This document shows, piece by piece, positions 32,501 through 40,324 of a stretch of 49,743 bases of DNA. Source of the stretch: Plasmodiophora brassicae (lineage: Eukaryota > Endomyxa > Phytomyxea > Plasmodiophorida > Plasmodiophoridae); the NCBI GenBank assembly GCA_039704465.1, contig CM077642.1:65001-114743 (forward strand), given 5' to 3'. Below the pieces are notes generated by a model. That model made no database searches. It was given only the letters and a program-made list of their open reading frames with translations, and was not told the origin of the DNA. Positions within the stretch are counted from its first letter, which is position 1. Every line of letters begins with the position of its first letter. The position numbers and the translations under genes are program-made.

Positions 32501-32756
32501 TTAGCACTAAAAAAATTAGTTTTTTAAATTTACTATTAAATTAGGTAATGGTTATGATGAATTGGCTAAGATATTATATTAAAATAAATATTGATCAAAA
32601 GCTAGTTAAAGTAACCATTTAATATTTTTTTGTTTATTTTTAGAATTTACTGCATCTATATGTATGTATTTAAGCTGTATACTAATCTGATTGGTATGTG
32701 CAGTTTTTTAGGAGGATTTAGAAGATTCTATCTTTTGTGGTGAAGTAGATAGGTAG
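23529..32756 (+). CDS. nad7: NADH dehydrogenase subunit 7 (49-kDa), eight exons
   Basis: Peripheral-arm quinone-site subunit of complex I. Exons: 23529-23591, 24222-24365, 25020-25145, 27531-27597, 29713-30083, 30893-31129, 31890-32042, 32739-32756; 1179 nt, 392 aa plus stop, the normal length. Joins: [127 protein letters not shown]-stop. The last exon is 18 nt, encoding only GEVDR and the stop. TGA is Trp in several exons (for example FLWGF). The gene spans 9.2 kb, of which only 13 percent codes. Every catalytic block of the family is present. Confidence 0.95.
23592..24221 (+). other. nad7 group II intron 1 (UUA...GU ends)
   Basis: 630 nt. Starts TTACGG and ends TTTCAGT if the codons of PAAH|GVLR are kept whole. 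Domain V at 24158-24192 (GAGCCGTATATTCATGG...). Domain VI stem GAAA-GGGA/TCTCT-A-TTTC has a bulged A exactly 8 nt from the GT end. It lacks GUGYG and terminal AY. Confidence 0.85.
24366..25019 (+). other. nad7 group II intron 2
   Basis: 654 nt, starts GTATA, ends CATTAC. Domain V at 24917-24950 (GAGCCAAGTATTTTG...TTTGGTTC). Domain VI AATGG-GCT/AGCT-A-CCATT with the bulged A at -8. It lies after RLD. Confidence 0.87.
25146..27530 (+). mobile_element. nad7 group II intron 3 (ORF-bearing)
   Basis: 2385 nt, starts GAGTAGG, ends TTCTAT. Domain V at 27466-27499 (GAGCCTAATACGGGG...TTTGGTTC). Bulged A at -8. Host of the ORF at 25673-27190. Confidence 0.88.
25673..27190 (+). CDS. Intron-encoded maturase-like protein (nad7 intron 3)
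   Basis: 505 aa from ATG 25673, open only with TGA as Trp. It is a degenerate group II RT: the segment [20 protein letters not shown] matches the RT block G..QGg.lSP.l.Ni.L. The place of the YADD box, about 35 residues later, reads [12 protein letters not shown] with no Asp. The N-terminal part has [14 protein letters not shown] and [17 protein letters not shown]. No recognisable HNH domain. Domain X is not clear; the C-terminal 130 residues are basic and aromatic. Function as a maturase is inferred from position and the single RT block. Confidence 0.72.
27598..29712 (+). mobile_element. nad7 group II intron 4 (ORF-bearing)
   Basis: 2115 nt, starts GTGTA, ends CCTAAT. Domain V at 29641-29674 (AAGCTGAATAC...GTTCAGTTT). 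It splits the Glu codon of GFEER in phase 1. Host of the ORF at 28005-29540. Confidence 0.88.
28005..29540 (+). CDS. Intron-encoded maturase-like protein (nad7 intron 4)
   Basis: 511 aa from ATG 28005 ([17 protein letters not shown]...), open only with TGA as Trp. The RT box region reads [15 protein letters not shown], in the place of f.RYADDf.i; one Asp remains but the motif is CVDE. It is followed by an RT7-like block [16 protein letters not shown] and a domain X-like C-terminus with [19 protein letters not shown] and [20 protein letters not shown]. No HNH endonuclease. Predicted splicing-only maturase; the N-terminal third is too divergent to align by eye. Confidence 0.77.
30084..30892 (+). 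other. nad7 group II intron 5
   Basis: 809 nt, starts GTGTGG, ends AAATAC. Domain V at 30826-30859 (AAGCTTAATATATTGGG...GTTAAGTTT). Domain VI TTTGAAATC/GATTTTAAA. It lies between CYD and RYLVRIGEM, phase 0. Confidence 0.9.
31130..31889 (+). other. nad7 group II intron 6 (UUA...GU ends)
   Basis: 760 nt, starts TTAAGT, ends TTTACGT with codons of KGEF|GVYL whole. Domain V at 31811-31844 (AAGCTGTATGTATTG...CATGTACAGTTT). Domain VI contains TTTCTA/TAGAAA; the candidate branch A is 9 nt from the end. No GUGYG start. Confidence 0.83.
32043..32738 (+). other. nad7 group II intron 7 (UUA...GU ends)
   Basis: 696 nt, starts TTATGA, ends CTTTTGT. It separates TQDIVF from the final exon GEVDR-stop. Domain V at 32672-32706 (AAGCTGTATACTAATC...GTGCAGTTT). 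Domain VI AGGAT-TAGA/TCTA-TCTT. Ends match those of introns 1 and 6. Confidence 0.83.
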
Positions 32757-32836
32757 GTTTTGAAAAAATTTATGTTGTAGTATTAATATATTAGTTTATA
32801 CAAATTTCAGTTATTTTTTGGATTGTTATTAGTTAT

Positions 32837-34797
32837 ATGATTATTTTACCGATTTTAGTTTTGATTTGTGGAATTGTATGTATTAGTTTAATTTCTTCAG
32901 TGAGGTATATATATATTAAAAAGTTAGCTTTGTTTATTACAATTGCTGTGTTTTATTTATCGCTATTGTTTTGAATATTTTATGTTAAGCAAAGTTTATT
33001 TTTTCAATTCATGTTTTATAGAGAATGGTTAGTGTTCATGAATATTGATATTATATTTGGTTTAGATGGTATATCAATATTTTTTATTATTTTAACAACT
33101 TTTTTATTTCCTATATGTGTATTGTCAAGTTGAAAAATAATTTTAGTAAATGTAAAGGAATTTTTTCTTTTACTTTTATTTTTAGAAAGTTTTTTATTAT
33201 TTATTTTTTCTACATTAGATTTAATATTATTTTATATTTTCTTCGAGAGTGTGCTGATTCCTATGGTGGTATTATAACTTTCTTTTCTGAATATATTTAG
33301 AAAAAAATAAATTTCTTATTGATATTGTTTTTTAGCTAATTTGATTAGATAAAATTTAAGTGATTTTGAAGAATGCATTTAAGATTTTTATTAATTACTA
33401 AAGCAATAATTTGTAATAATTGTAAGTAATATTTTTATAAAATACTTAAGCAAAATTTCTGATTAGAAGTTGATATAGGATTTTAATGAGAGTAAATTTA
33501 AAGAATTTTCAATATAGAAATATTAGAAGGGTGACTTATAAATTACTATTAATTTCAATAATTTTTAGTTGTTGGAAAAGTCATTGTTTAATAATGAATT
33601 TATAAAAATTTAAATTGATTGGGAATTGTGTGGGAATTAATATTAAAGGAAAAAAATTAAAGTTTTTATTAGAGCTATATAATAGGAAACTATTTTGTAT
33701 GGTTTAGAAACAGAATTTCTTGTAATAAACTTTATTATTTTTAAGTAGTTTAGTGTAAAATTTTAATTCTAGTTTGTTTTTTAATTATAGGAATTTGAGG
33801 TTCGCGTGAGTGTAAAATTAAAGCTTCTTATTACTTTTTTATGTATACATTACTTGGATCATTGGTTGCTCTTATTGGTATATTAATAATTTTTTTTGAA
33901 ACAGGCACTACGAATTTTTTTATTTTGTTAACTCATAAATTCAGCTTTGAACGGCAATTGTTACTATGAATTATGTTGTTTATTTCATTTGCAGTTAAAT
34001 TTCCAATAGTTCCTTTTCATATTTGGTTGCCAGAAGCTCATGTGGAAGCGCCTACGGTGGGATCTATTATTTTAGCGGGGGTTTTATTAAAATTAGGTAT
34101 TTATGGTATGCTACGTTTTTCAATTTCTTTATTCCCTCAAGCCAGTAGTTATTTTACACCTTTTGTATATACAATTTGTATTATTTCCATCCTTTATAGT
34201 TCGTTAACAACAATTCGTCAAGTGGATTTAAAACGTATAATAGCGTATTCTTCAGTTTCTCATATGAATTTTGGTTTGTTAGGTTTATTTTCTGGTACTT
34301 TACATGGTATTATTGGTGGTTTAGTTTTATCTATAAGTCACGGTTTTGTGACAAGTGGGTTATTTATTTGCATTGGTGTATTATATGATCGTTATCATAC
34401 TCGTCTGCTAAAGTATTATAGCGGTATTGTGTTAGTAATGCCTGTTTTTTCTGTTTTATTTTTATTTTTTTCGTTAAGTAATTTAGGTATGCCGGGTACA
34501 AGTAGTTTTGTAGGTGAATTACTTATTTTGATAGGTACATTTAGCCAAAATAGTATTTCAGCTATTTTTGGATCGAGTGGTATTTTGCTTGGTACTTTAT
34601 ATTCAATTTGGTTATATAATAGAGTGTGCTTTGGTAATTTGAAAATACAGGATAATGTATTAGTATATCTAGATATATCAAAACGTGAATGTTTTTGTAT
34701 TTTTCCATTAGTAGGTTTAGTGTTATTGTTAGGTTTAAATTCTAATTTATTTTTAGATTACTTACAGAGTGCAGGTTATATGTTACTTTTTGAATAG
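32837..34797 (+). CDS. nad4: NADH dehydrogenase subunit 4, two exons
   Basis: Antiporter-like membrane subunit of complex I. Exon 1 32837-33265, exon 2 33778-34797 (1449 nt, 482 aa plus stop). Exon 1 ends FYIFFESVLIPM; exon 2 starts FLIIGIWGSRECKIKASYYF, so the join restores fFE.vLIPM.liIGiWGsreRKi.A. Exon 2 contains PIVPFHIWLPEAHVEAPTVG, AGVLLKLGIYGMLRF, VDLKRIIAYSSVSHMN, and LSNLGMPGTSSFVGELLIL. TGA is Trp several times (GIWG, LLLWIM). The exact exon boundary is uncertain by a few nucleotides, as the residue after PM is variable in the family. Confidence 0.94.
33266..33777 (+). other. nad4 group II intron
   Basis: About 512 nt, starts GTGGT. Domain V at 33672-33704 (GAGCTATATAATAGG...). 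Domain VI stem AAAC-AGAATT/AATTCT-A-GTTT with a bulged A 7 nt from the inferred end (GTTTGT). The 3' end is GT rather than AY; limits are approximate. Confidence 0.82.
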
Positions 34798-35051
34798 TTT
34801 ATTTTTTACTAGCAGTAAAAAAATTATATTTTTAATTATTATTACATTTATTAAAATAAAAGTTATATGTTTAATATTAGAAAAATTTCGTTTTACGTAG
34901 TTTTTTATATCAGTTTATGATAAAAATAATTTTGTCATAATAATACTTTATATTTTAGACTTGACGTTTTTTTTGTGTTTCTACATGTAATTTACATGTA
35001 AATTAAAGTGTGGTATTTTTTATAAAAAAGATGTATTTTTATATAAAATAG

Positions 35052-35306
<255 letters not shown>

Positions 35307-35414
35307 TGTTTACGGCAAAAATATATTAAAGATTAATTTTTTATAATTCTATACAGAAACTGAAGGATCTGTTTTTTGTATAGAAGATAGAGGATTGGGT
35401 ACTTGAAATATTTA

Positions 35415-35487
35415 GGATTAGTAGCTTAATCGGGAAAGCTCCAAATTGTCATTTTGGTAGATGTAGGTTCAAGTCCTATCTAATTCG
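35415..35487 (+). tRNA. trnD(guc): tRNA-Asp (GUC)
   Basis: Acceptor GGATTAG/CTAATTC, discriminator G, anticodon arm CCAAA-TTGTCAT-TTTGG, T loop TTCAAGT. Confidence 0.94.
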
Positions 35488-35489
35488 TT

Positions 35490-35561
35490 GATTGGATAAC
35501 ATAACGGTAATGTGTTGAATTGCAAATTCATTTTATAGCGGTTCGATTCCGCTTCCAATCT
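35490..35561 (+). tRNA. trnC(gca): tRNA-Cys (GCA)
   Basis: Acceptor GATTGGA/TCCAATC, discriminator T, anticodon loop TTGCAAA with a 4-bp core stem (outer T-T mismatch). Two nucleotides after trnD. Confidence 0.9.
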
Positions 35562-35579
35562 TGTTAATGTGATTGGTTG

Positions 35580-35651
35580 GCGGATATAGCTCAATGGTAG
35601 AGTATTAGTTTGTGGAGCTGATTGTTATGAGTTCAAATCTCATTATCCGCC
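35580..35651 (+). tRNA. trnH(gug): tRNA-His (GUG)
   Basis: Acceptor GCGGATA/TATCCGC with discriminator C as expected for tRNA-His; anticodon loop TTGTGGA; anticodon stem has two G-U pairs. Confidence 0.92.
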
Positions 35652-35669
35652 TATTTATTAAGATTTTTT

Positions 35670-35742
35670 TGGTAGTTAGCTCAAGTGGTAGAGCATCTCT
35701 TTTACACGGAGGGGGTTGTTGGTTCAAATCCGATACTATCAA
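35670..35742 (+). tRNA. trnV(uac): tRNA-Val (UAC)
   Basis: Acceptor TGGTAGT/ACTATCA, discriminator A, anticodon stem TCTCT/GGAGG with loop TTTACAC. Confidence 0.91.
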
Positions 35743-35748
35743 AAAATT

Positions 35749-35985
35749 TAAGTTTTTTACGAAGGAAAATCCTAATGTATTGTTATTTATACTGTAGTCA
35801 GTAAATGTAAATTTAAGAAGACTTATTAGAAATAATTAAAATTTATTTTATGTTTTAAATTTATGTAATAAGAATATGCGTAAGCTTATCTATTTGTTGT
35901 TAAGTCTGCTGAAACAATAGAATATTTATTAATCATTAATTTAAGGTTTGGTTTTTTTACAGAATTAGGTTTATAAAAATTTTAG
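35749..35985 (+). ncRNA. rnpB: Probable RNase P RNA
   Basis: About 237 nt between trnV and rns. Two RNase P core signatures occur at the right polarity: GAAGGAAAATCCTAAT (35761-35776), like bacterial conserved region I (GAGGAAAGTCCGGGCT), and ACAGAATTAGGTTTATAA (35959-35976), like region V (ACAGAACCCGGCTTATCGG). The bases that would form helix P4 are complementary (CCTAAT with ATTAGG), a compensated change from bacterial CCGGG/CCCGG. Outside them a P1-like helix is possible: TAAGTTTTT (35749-35757) with AAAAATTTTA (35975-35984). Intervening sequence is AT-rich and short, like other reduced mitochondrial P RNAs. Identification is by motif and pairing only. Confidence 0.65.
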
Positions 35986-36408
35986 TTTACTTAATATAGA
36001 TAATAAAAGTTGTATTTGGGTGTTTGAAATAGTTAAATGAAAATTTATTATATTTGGATTTGGAGTTTCTTTATAAGAAGGGTTTGATCCTGGCTCAGAA
36101 TGAATGCTAGAAGTATACATAACACATGCAAGTTGGACGAGTAATTATTTTACAAGTAGCGAACGGGTGCGTAATGTGTAAGAATTTGCCTTCTAATTTG
36201 GGATAACCGGGTAATGCTGGCTAATACCAAATAATTTTTTTAAAAAGATTGAATCGTTAGGAGATAAGCTTACATAGGATTAGGTAGTTGGTAGAGTAAT
36301 GGTTTACCAAGCCAATGATCCTTAGCTAGTCTGGGAGGATGAATAGCCACATTGAAACTGAGACAAGGTTCAAACTTTTACGGAGGGCAGCAGTGTGGAA
36401 TATCGGAC

Positions 36409-37181
36409 GTGCGGTTCATCTAATAATTTTATTTCGTAGTAAAATTACTTTGAAGTAAAAAAAAATTGTATATGTGTTAGCTTTTTTAGGATGTATTGAT
36501 TTGTACAAACATCAGTACAATTAAATATGAGATTTATATAGAGAAATTTTAATATAAATTGGTATTGTGTATAATAAAGGTTAAAAAATTATAATTAATA
36601 GTAATAAAATATATTTTATGTGGAATAGAGTTGTTGATAGCAAATCATTGAATGGGAAATACCATAATTTCATATGCAAACTTAAATATGATTAGTAAAA
36701 GAGAATGTAATATAAAAATTAATGATAGATATATTTGTATGAAGTATGTAATGTAGGATTGTCGCAAGTTCTACATTTTTTTAAGCGTTAAGATACTTCT
36801 GGTAGATAAATGAGTTCCAATTAATAAGTAAACACAAAAAGATGAATATTTTGTTTAATTCATATATATTAAAAGTTTAGTATGAATTTTAATAAAAAGG
36901 ATATTCAATATATAGTTGATGAAATTAGTTTTCATTATAAAAATATATAAGTGAACATTGTAGTTTATTTAAGTATTCAAAAATTAAAAAAAAGTACTTT
37001 AACTTATTTTTATTTAAAGTTTAGATAAAATATAAATAATTTTGGTAAGAAGAACTTTAATATAAAATGCAATATTTTTGAATACGTAAATTTAATTACT
37101 GAGTAGCTGTATAAAAGGTTACTTTTATGTACAGTTCCGTAGGGGAAGGTTAAATTTACAAATATAACTTTACTCTCTGAC
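36409..37181 (+). other. rns group II intron 1
   Basis: 773 nt, starts GTGCGG, ends TCTGAC. Domain V at 37103-37138 (GTAGCTGTATAAAAGG...ATGTACAGTTCC). Flanks join to ATATCGGAC|AATGAGCGCAAG. No ORF. Confidence 0.9.
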
Positions 37182-37750
37182 AATGAGCGCAAGCTTGATC
37201 CAGTAATACTTTATGTGTGATGTGAAGAGTAGGAGACTATTTGTAAAGCACTATCGGTAAAAACGAAATTGACTATATTTACATAAGAAGCTCCGGCAAA
37301 TTTCGTGCCAGCCGCCGCGGTAATACGAAAGGAGCAGGTGTTATTCAGATTAACTGGGCGTAAAGGGCATGTAGACGGTTCATTATGTGTACTATGAGTT
37401 ACAAAGTATAATTTTGGAAAGTAGTATACACAGCAGAACTTGAGTTGGGTATAGGGTAGCAGAATCTTTAATGTAAAGGTGAAATTTGGTGAAATTAAAG
37501 AGAATACCAAGGCGAAAGCAGTTACCTATGACGAAACTGACGTTGAGGTGCGAAGGCATGGGTAGCAAATAGGATTAGAGACCCTAGTAGTCCATGCAGT
37601 AAACGATGAATATTAAATTTTGAAATAATGATTTTCAAAGTTAAAGCTAACGCGTCAAATATTCCGCCTGGGGAGTACAATCGCAAGATTGAAACTTAAA
37701 GGAATTGACGGGGATCTAAACAAGCGGTGGAACATGTGGTTTAATCCGAT

Positions 37751-38455
37751 GTGCGTTTCGGTAAGAGTGAGTAGGAGGCTCATTGTCTTATTCAGTTTTT
37801 ATAGTTAAGCTGATTTTTTGGTATATATATATAGATGTAAATTCTGTATCTTTTATGTATAGATAGTTCACCAGAAGCTAAATTTCGGTTTAGTTATCCC
37901 ACCACAAGAGAATAAGTAGGTAGTATTTGTGTGGTAAGCAGGGACTTTAATATTTAATGTATGCGGTATATTCAAAATACAGTAAAGTGTGAACATAGAT
38001 TATTAGGAGAGAAAATACGTACTATTATTGTAATAGTGAAATTCGTCATAAAAACTTTATTTAGAGATTTTTTAAATCGAAAAGTTTAAAGATTTGTATT
38101 GATTATTGTGTAAAGTTGGATTACGCAACATGTATAATAACTTTTGGCGTTTATAATAGCTCCAACAATAATTTTAATTGGAATGTATACCAAAACGAAA
38201 TTTTTTCTTCATAGTCTATTCTTTAATTTCTATGGTATTCTACAAGGGGTATGAAGAATTTAGGATAATATAGAATATTAATAAAACCTGTTGTTTTGGA
38301 AAAATTAGGTAAAATTAAATTATATTTACAAAAATTTTTTATTTTCTGATTTTAGAATTTATGTTTTTGTTAAGTAGCTGTATGAATTGGAAAATTCATG
38401 TATGGTTTCGAATAGGCGGTCTAAGTTTTTTAGAATATAGTATCGACCTTACCAC
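37751..38455 (+). other. rns group II intron 2
   Basis: 705 nt, starts GTGCGT, ends TTACCAC. Domain V at 38373-38408 (AGTAGCTGTATGAATTGG...). Domain VI pairs GGCGGTC with GACCTT. Flanks join to TTTAATCCGAT|TACGCG. No ORF. Confidence 0.88.
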
Positions 38456-39047
38456 TACGCGTAAAATCTTACCAGTTTTTGAATATTTTATACAGGTGTT
38501 GCATGGCTGTCGTCAGTTCGTGTTGTGAAGTGTTTGGTTTAGTCCCTATAACGAACGCAATCCCTATCTCTTATTGCTAAAATACTTCTGCAAAAGTATT
38601 AAGAACTTAGGAGAATCGCTAATAACAAATAAGCTGAAAGTGGGGGTGACGCCAAGTCGTCATGGCCCTTATAGACTGGGCTACACACGTGTTACAATAA
38701 TTATTACAATGAGAAGCAATAATGTAAGTTGGAGCAAAACTCTAAAGGTAATTTTAGTTCAGATTATTCTCTGTAACTCGAGAATATGAAGTTGAAATCG
38801 CAAGTAATCGCAGATTAGTATGCTGCGGTGAATATGTTCTTAGATCTTGTACACACCGCCCGTCACACCCTGGGAATCGGTTTTATTGTAAACAGATTGT
38901 ATAACTTAAAGGAGATTGTAAAATAAATTTAGGAGTTCGTCTGTTAGATTAGAATCGGTGATTGGGGTGAAGTCGTAACAAGGTAGTTGTAGGGGAACCT
39001 GCAGCTGGAAGTAAGATATAAATAACACTCATTTATTATTTTGTATG

Positions 39048-39168
39048 TATTTTATCGGATATTCTAATAATATATATTGATACTGGATCCCATTTCGAAT
39101 TCCGGAGTAAAACATATATATTTCATATATAGCATAAATGTTGTGAAACGTGATTATGGTATTTAATG
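39048..39168 (+). rRNA. rrn5: Probable 5S ribosomal RNA
   Basis: In the gap between rns and trnF lies ACTGGATCCCATTTCGAATT followed by CCGGAGTAAAAC (39082-39113), a close match to the universal 5S loop B/helix III/loop C segment (CCTGgtCCCATtcCGAAC..agaAGT.AAgC). AT-rich arms on both sides (39069-39077 and 39114-39122) can pair as helix II, and TTTCA/TGAAA further 3' could close helix IV. Helix I is not obvious by eye, so the ends are approximate, set from the usual 120-nt length and the trnF start. Placement between the rRNA genes fits a bacterial-type rRNA unit. Confidence 0.65.
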
Positions 39169-39171
39169 TAG

Positions 39172-39243
39172 GTTTAGATAGCTCAGCGGTAGAGTAAAAC
39201 ACTGAAACTGTTTGTGTCGCTGGTTCAAATCCAGTTCTAAACA
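39172..39243 (+). tRNA. trnF(gaa): tRNA-Phe (GAA)
   Basis: Acceptor GTTTAGA/TCTAAAC, discriminator A, anticodon loop CTGAAAC, T loop TTCAAAT. Confidence 0.94.
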
Positions 39244-39261
39244 AAAATTGCTATAAAAAAG

Positions 39262-39334
39262 GAATGTGTAGCTCAAGTGGTAGAGCAGTAGGCTTTTAAC
39301 TTAATGGTTCCGAGTTCAAGTCTCGGTACATTCA
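39262..39334 (+). tRNA. trnK(uuu): tRNA-Lys (UUU)
   Basis: Acceptor GAATGTG/TACATTC (one G-U), discriminator A, anticodon loop CTTTTAA with a weak 4-bp stem. Confidence 0.9.
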
Positions 39335-39370
39335 ATTGTATAGGGTTTTAACTCAAATATTTTTTGTGAT

Positions 39371-39583
39371 ATGAAACGGCAAAATAAATTTAACAGTTTG
39401 AAGTTTATGTATGTATACACTAATGGTTCTATTTTAATTTCTAAAGATTTTTGTAAATATAATTTTTTATTAGGTGTGGATATTTTTAACTCAAAGCATT
39501 GGTTACGTGTAAGATCAATATTTTTCGAAGGTAAATCAGTGATAAAATTTAAATCAAAATTTTCAAAAATTGGGAATATCTAA
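39371..39583 (+). CDS. rpl31: Probable ribosomal protein L31
   Basis: 70 aa, ATG start, lying between trnK and trnT. Basic small protein: KFMYVYTNGSILISKDF resembles the L31 N-terminal strand followed by tdGs, then LLGVDIFNSKHWLRVRSIFF, in which an acidic residue followed by ..s...W is typical of mitochondrial L31. The zinc cysteines of some bacterial L31 proteins are absent, as in other organellar forms. Mitochondrial rpl31 genes are known from several protist lineages. Length and composition fit, but the match is short, and a hypothetical protein is the alternative. Confidence 0.6.
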   Translation: MKRQNKFNSLKFMYVYTNGSILISKDFCKYNFLLGVDIFNSKHWLRVRSIFFEGKSVIKFKSKFSKIGNI

Positions 39584-39620
39584 ATTATATAGTAATAAAT
39601 TCATATAAAATAGAAATATC

Positions 39621-39693
39621 GTATCGTTAGCTTAATTGGTAGAGCATTGATTTTGTAGTTCAGAGGTTGTGGGTCCGAGTCCCATGCGATACA
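39621..39693 (+). tRNA. trnT(ugu): tRNA-Thr (UGU)
   Basis: Acceptor GTATCGT/GCGATAC, discriminator A. Counting from the D arm (GCTT...GAGC, A26) the anticodon stem is TTGAT/TTCAG and the loop TTTGTAG, giving UGU. A shift by one to GUA (Tyr) would destroy the stem, and a separate tRNA-Tyr with a long variable arm is present. Confidence 0.88.
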
Positions 39694-39707
39694 ATTTTTT
39701 GGGTTAT

Positions 39708-39779
39708 TGTAGTATTGAGTAATTGGTAACTCACTAGATTCATGCTCTAGGAATATTGGTTCAAGTCCAATTACTACAA
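39708..39779 (+). tRNA. trnM(cau): tRNA with CAU anticodon (Met, or Ile with modified C)
   Basis: Acceptor TGTAGTA/TACTACA, D stem GAGT/ACTC, anticodon arm CTAGA-TTCATGC-TCTAG, discriminator A. No initiator-type GGG/CCC anticodon stem. Two CAU tRNAs occur in this window; which is elongator, initiator or the AUA-reading Ile form cannot be settled by eye. Confidence 0.9.
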
Positions 39780-39811
39780 ATTTAGACTAGAATTGAAGAA
39801 GAGAGTAATAA

Positions 39812-39884
39812 GGGTTTATAGCTTAATGGTTAAAGCAGACTACTCATAATGGTTTTATTGTAGGTTCGAATCCTACTAGACCCA
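39812..39884 (+). tRNA. trnM(cau): Second tRNA with CAU anticodon (Met or Ile)
   Basis: Acceptor GGGTTTA/TAGACCC (one T-G), D stem GCTT/AAGC, anticodon stem GACTA/TGGTT with loop CTCATAA, discriminator A. AUA codons are common in the genes here, so an Ile(CAU) tRNA would be expected somewhere in the genome. Confidence 0.9.
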
Positions 39885-39891
39885 TATATGG

Positions 39892-39963
39892 GGGGATGTA
39901 GCTTAATGGAAAAGTTCATACTTTGCAAGTATGCAGATATCGGTTCGAATCCGGTTGTCTCCA
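39892..39963 (+). tRNA. trnA(ugc): tRNA-Ala (UGC)
   Basis: Acceptor GGGGATG/TGTCTCC with G-U pairs, discriminator A, anticodon arm CATAC-TTTGCAA-GTATG. Confidence 0.94.
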
Positions 39964-39980
39964 AAGTATTTAGAGTGAGT

Positions 39981-40053
39981 GCGTCTATAGCTTAATTGGA
40001 AAAGTACCGAACTTCGGATTCGTGTTATGAGAGTTCAAATCTTTCTAGACGTA
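39981..40053 (+). tRNA. trnR(ucg): tRNA-Arg (UCG)
   Basis: Acceptor GCGTCTA/TAGACGT, discriminator A, anticodon stem CCGAA/TTCGT with loop CTTCGGA. Confidence 0.91.
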
Positions 40054-40055
40054 TA

Positions 40056-40128
40056 AGGCTTATAACTCAATTGGTAGAGTACGCAAGTGATATTTGTGGA
40101 GTTGGTGGTTCAAGTCCACTTAGGCCTA
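40056..40128 (+). tRNA. trnI(gau): tRNA-Ile (GAU)
   Basis: Acceptor AGGCTTA/TAGGCCT, discriminator A, anticodon stem CGCAA/TTGTG with loop GTGATAT. Two nucleotides after trnR. Confidence 0.92.
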
Positions 40129-40156
40129 ACATTTTTTAATAAAGATTTATCGTATG

Positions 40157-40238
40157 GCCTTTGTGGCGGAATTGGTAGACGCGCTAAACTTAGAATTTAG
40201 TTTTTTCGGATGTAAGAGTTCGAGTCTCTTCAAAGGTA
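40157..40238 (+). tRNA. trnL(uag): tRNA-Leu (UAG)
   Basis: Class II tRNA with variable arm. Acceptor GCCTTTG/CAAAGGT, anticodon arm CTAAA-CTTAGAA-TTTAG, discriminator A. Confidence 0.95.
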
Positions 40239-40251
40239 TAGAAATTGAAAA

Positions 40252-40324
40252 TTCCATCTAGCTTAATAGGTAAAGCAATTCACTGTTAATGAATGGAGTA
40301 TAGGTTCGAGTCCTATGATGGAAG
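40252..40324 (+). tRNA. trnN(guu): tRNA-Asn (GUU)
   Basis: Acceptor TTCCATC/GATGGAA, discriminator G, anticodon arm ATTCA-CTGTTAA-TGAAT. It ends directly against tRNA-Tyr. Confidence 0.95.

Larger units (their letters stand above)
36071..39013 (+). rRNA. rns: Small-subunit ribosomal RNA, three exons
   Basis: Exons about 36071-36408, 37182-37750, 38456-39013 (about 1465 nt). Bacterial-type core is clear: GGTTTGATCCTGGCTCAG at the 5' end, GGCAGCAGTGTGGAATATCG, GTGCCAGCCGCCGCGGTAA (37307-37322 region), GATTAGAGACCC, GGAATTGACGGGGATC, GGTTTAATCCGAT, GTTGCATGGCTGTCGTCAG, ACACACGTGTTACAAT, TTGTACACACCGCCCGTCAC and GAAGTCGTAACAAGGTAG. The 3' end reads GAACCTGCAGCTGGAAGT, without the CCTCC anti-Shine-Dalgarno sequence. 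Introns interrupt after ATATCGGAC and after TTAATCCGAT, the latter next to the helix 31 loop (near E. coli 966). Terminal positions are approximate. Confidence 0.97.

Noticed and set aside
35612..35797. 61-codon + strand frame
   Set aside because: It runs through tRNA-His, tRNA-Val and the RNase P RNA candidate.
37010..38789. Open frames of 60-99 codons on both strands (37010-37192, 37211-37510, 38574-38789)
   Set aside because: They lie within rns exons or its intron 1 and overlap conserved rRNA sequence.
39026..39145. Alternative 120-nt limits for rrn5 based on CACTCATTTAT/ATAAATGTTGTG pairing
   Set aside because: The helix is attractive, but it would place the conserved loop C motif about 27 nt too far from the 5' end for a normal 5S fold.
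39049..39244. - strand frame of 71 codons
   Set aside because: It spans tRNA-Phe and the 5S candidate on the opposite strand.
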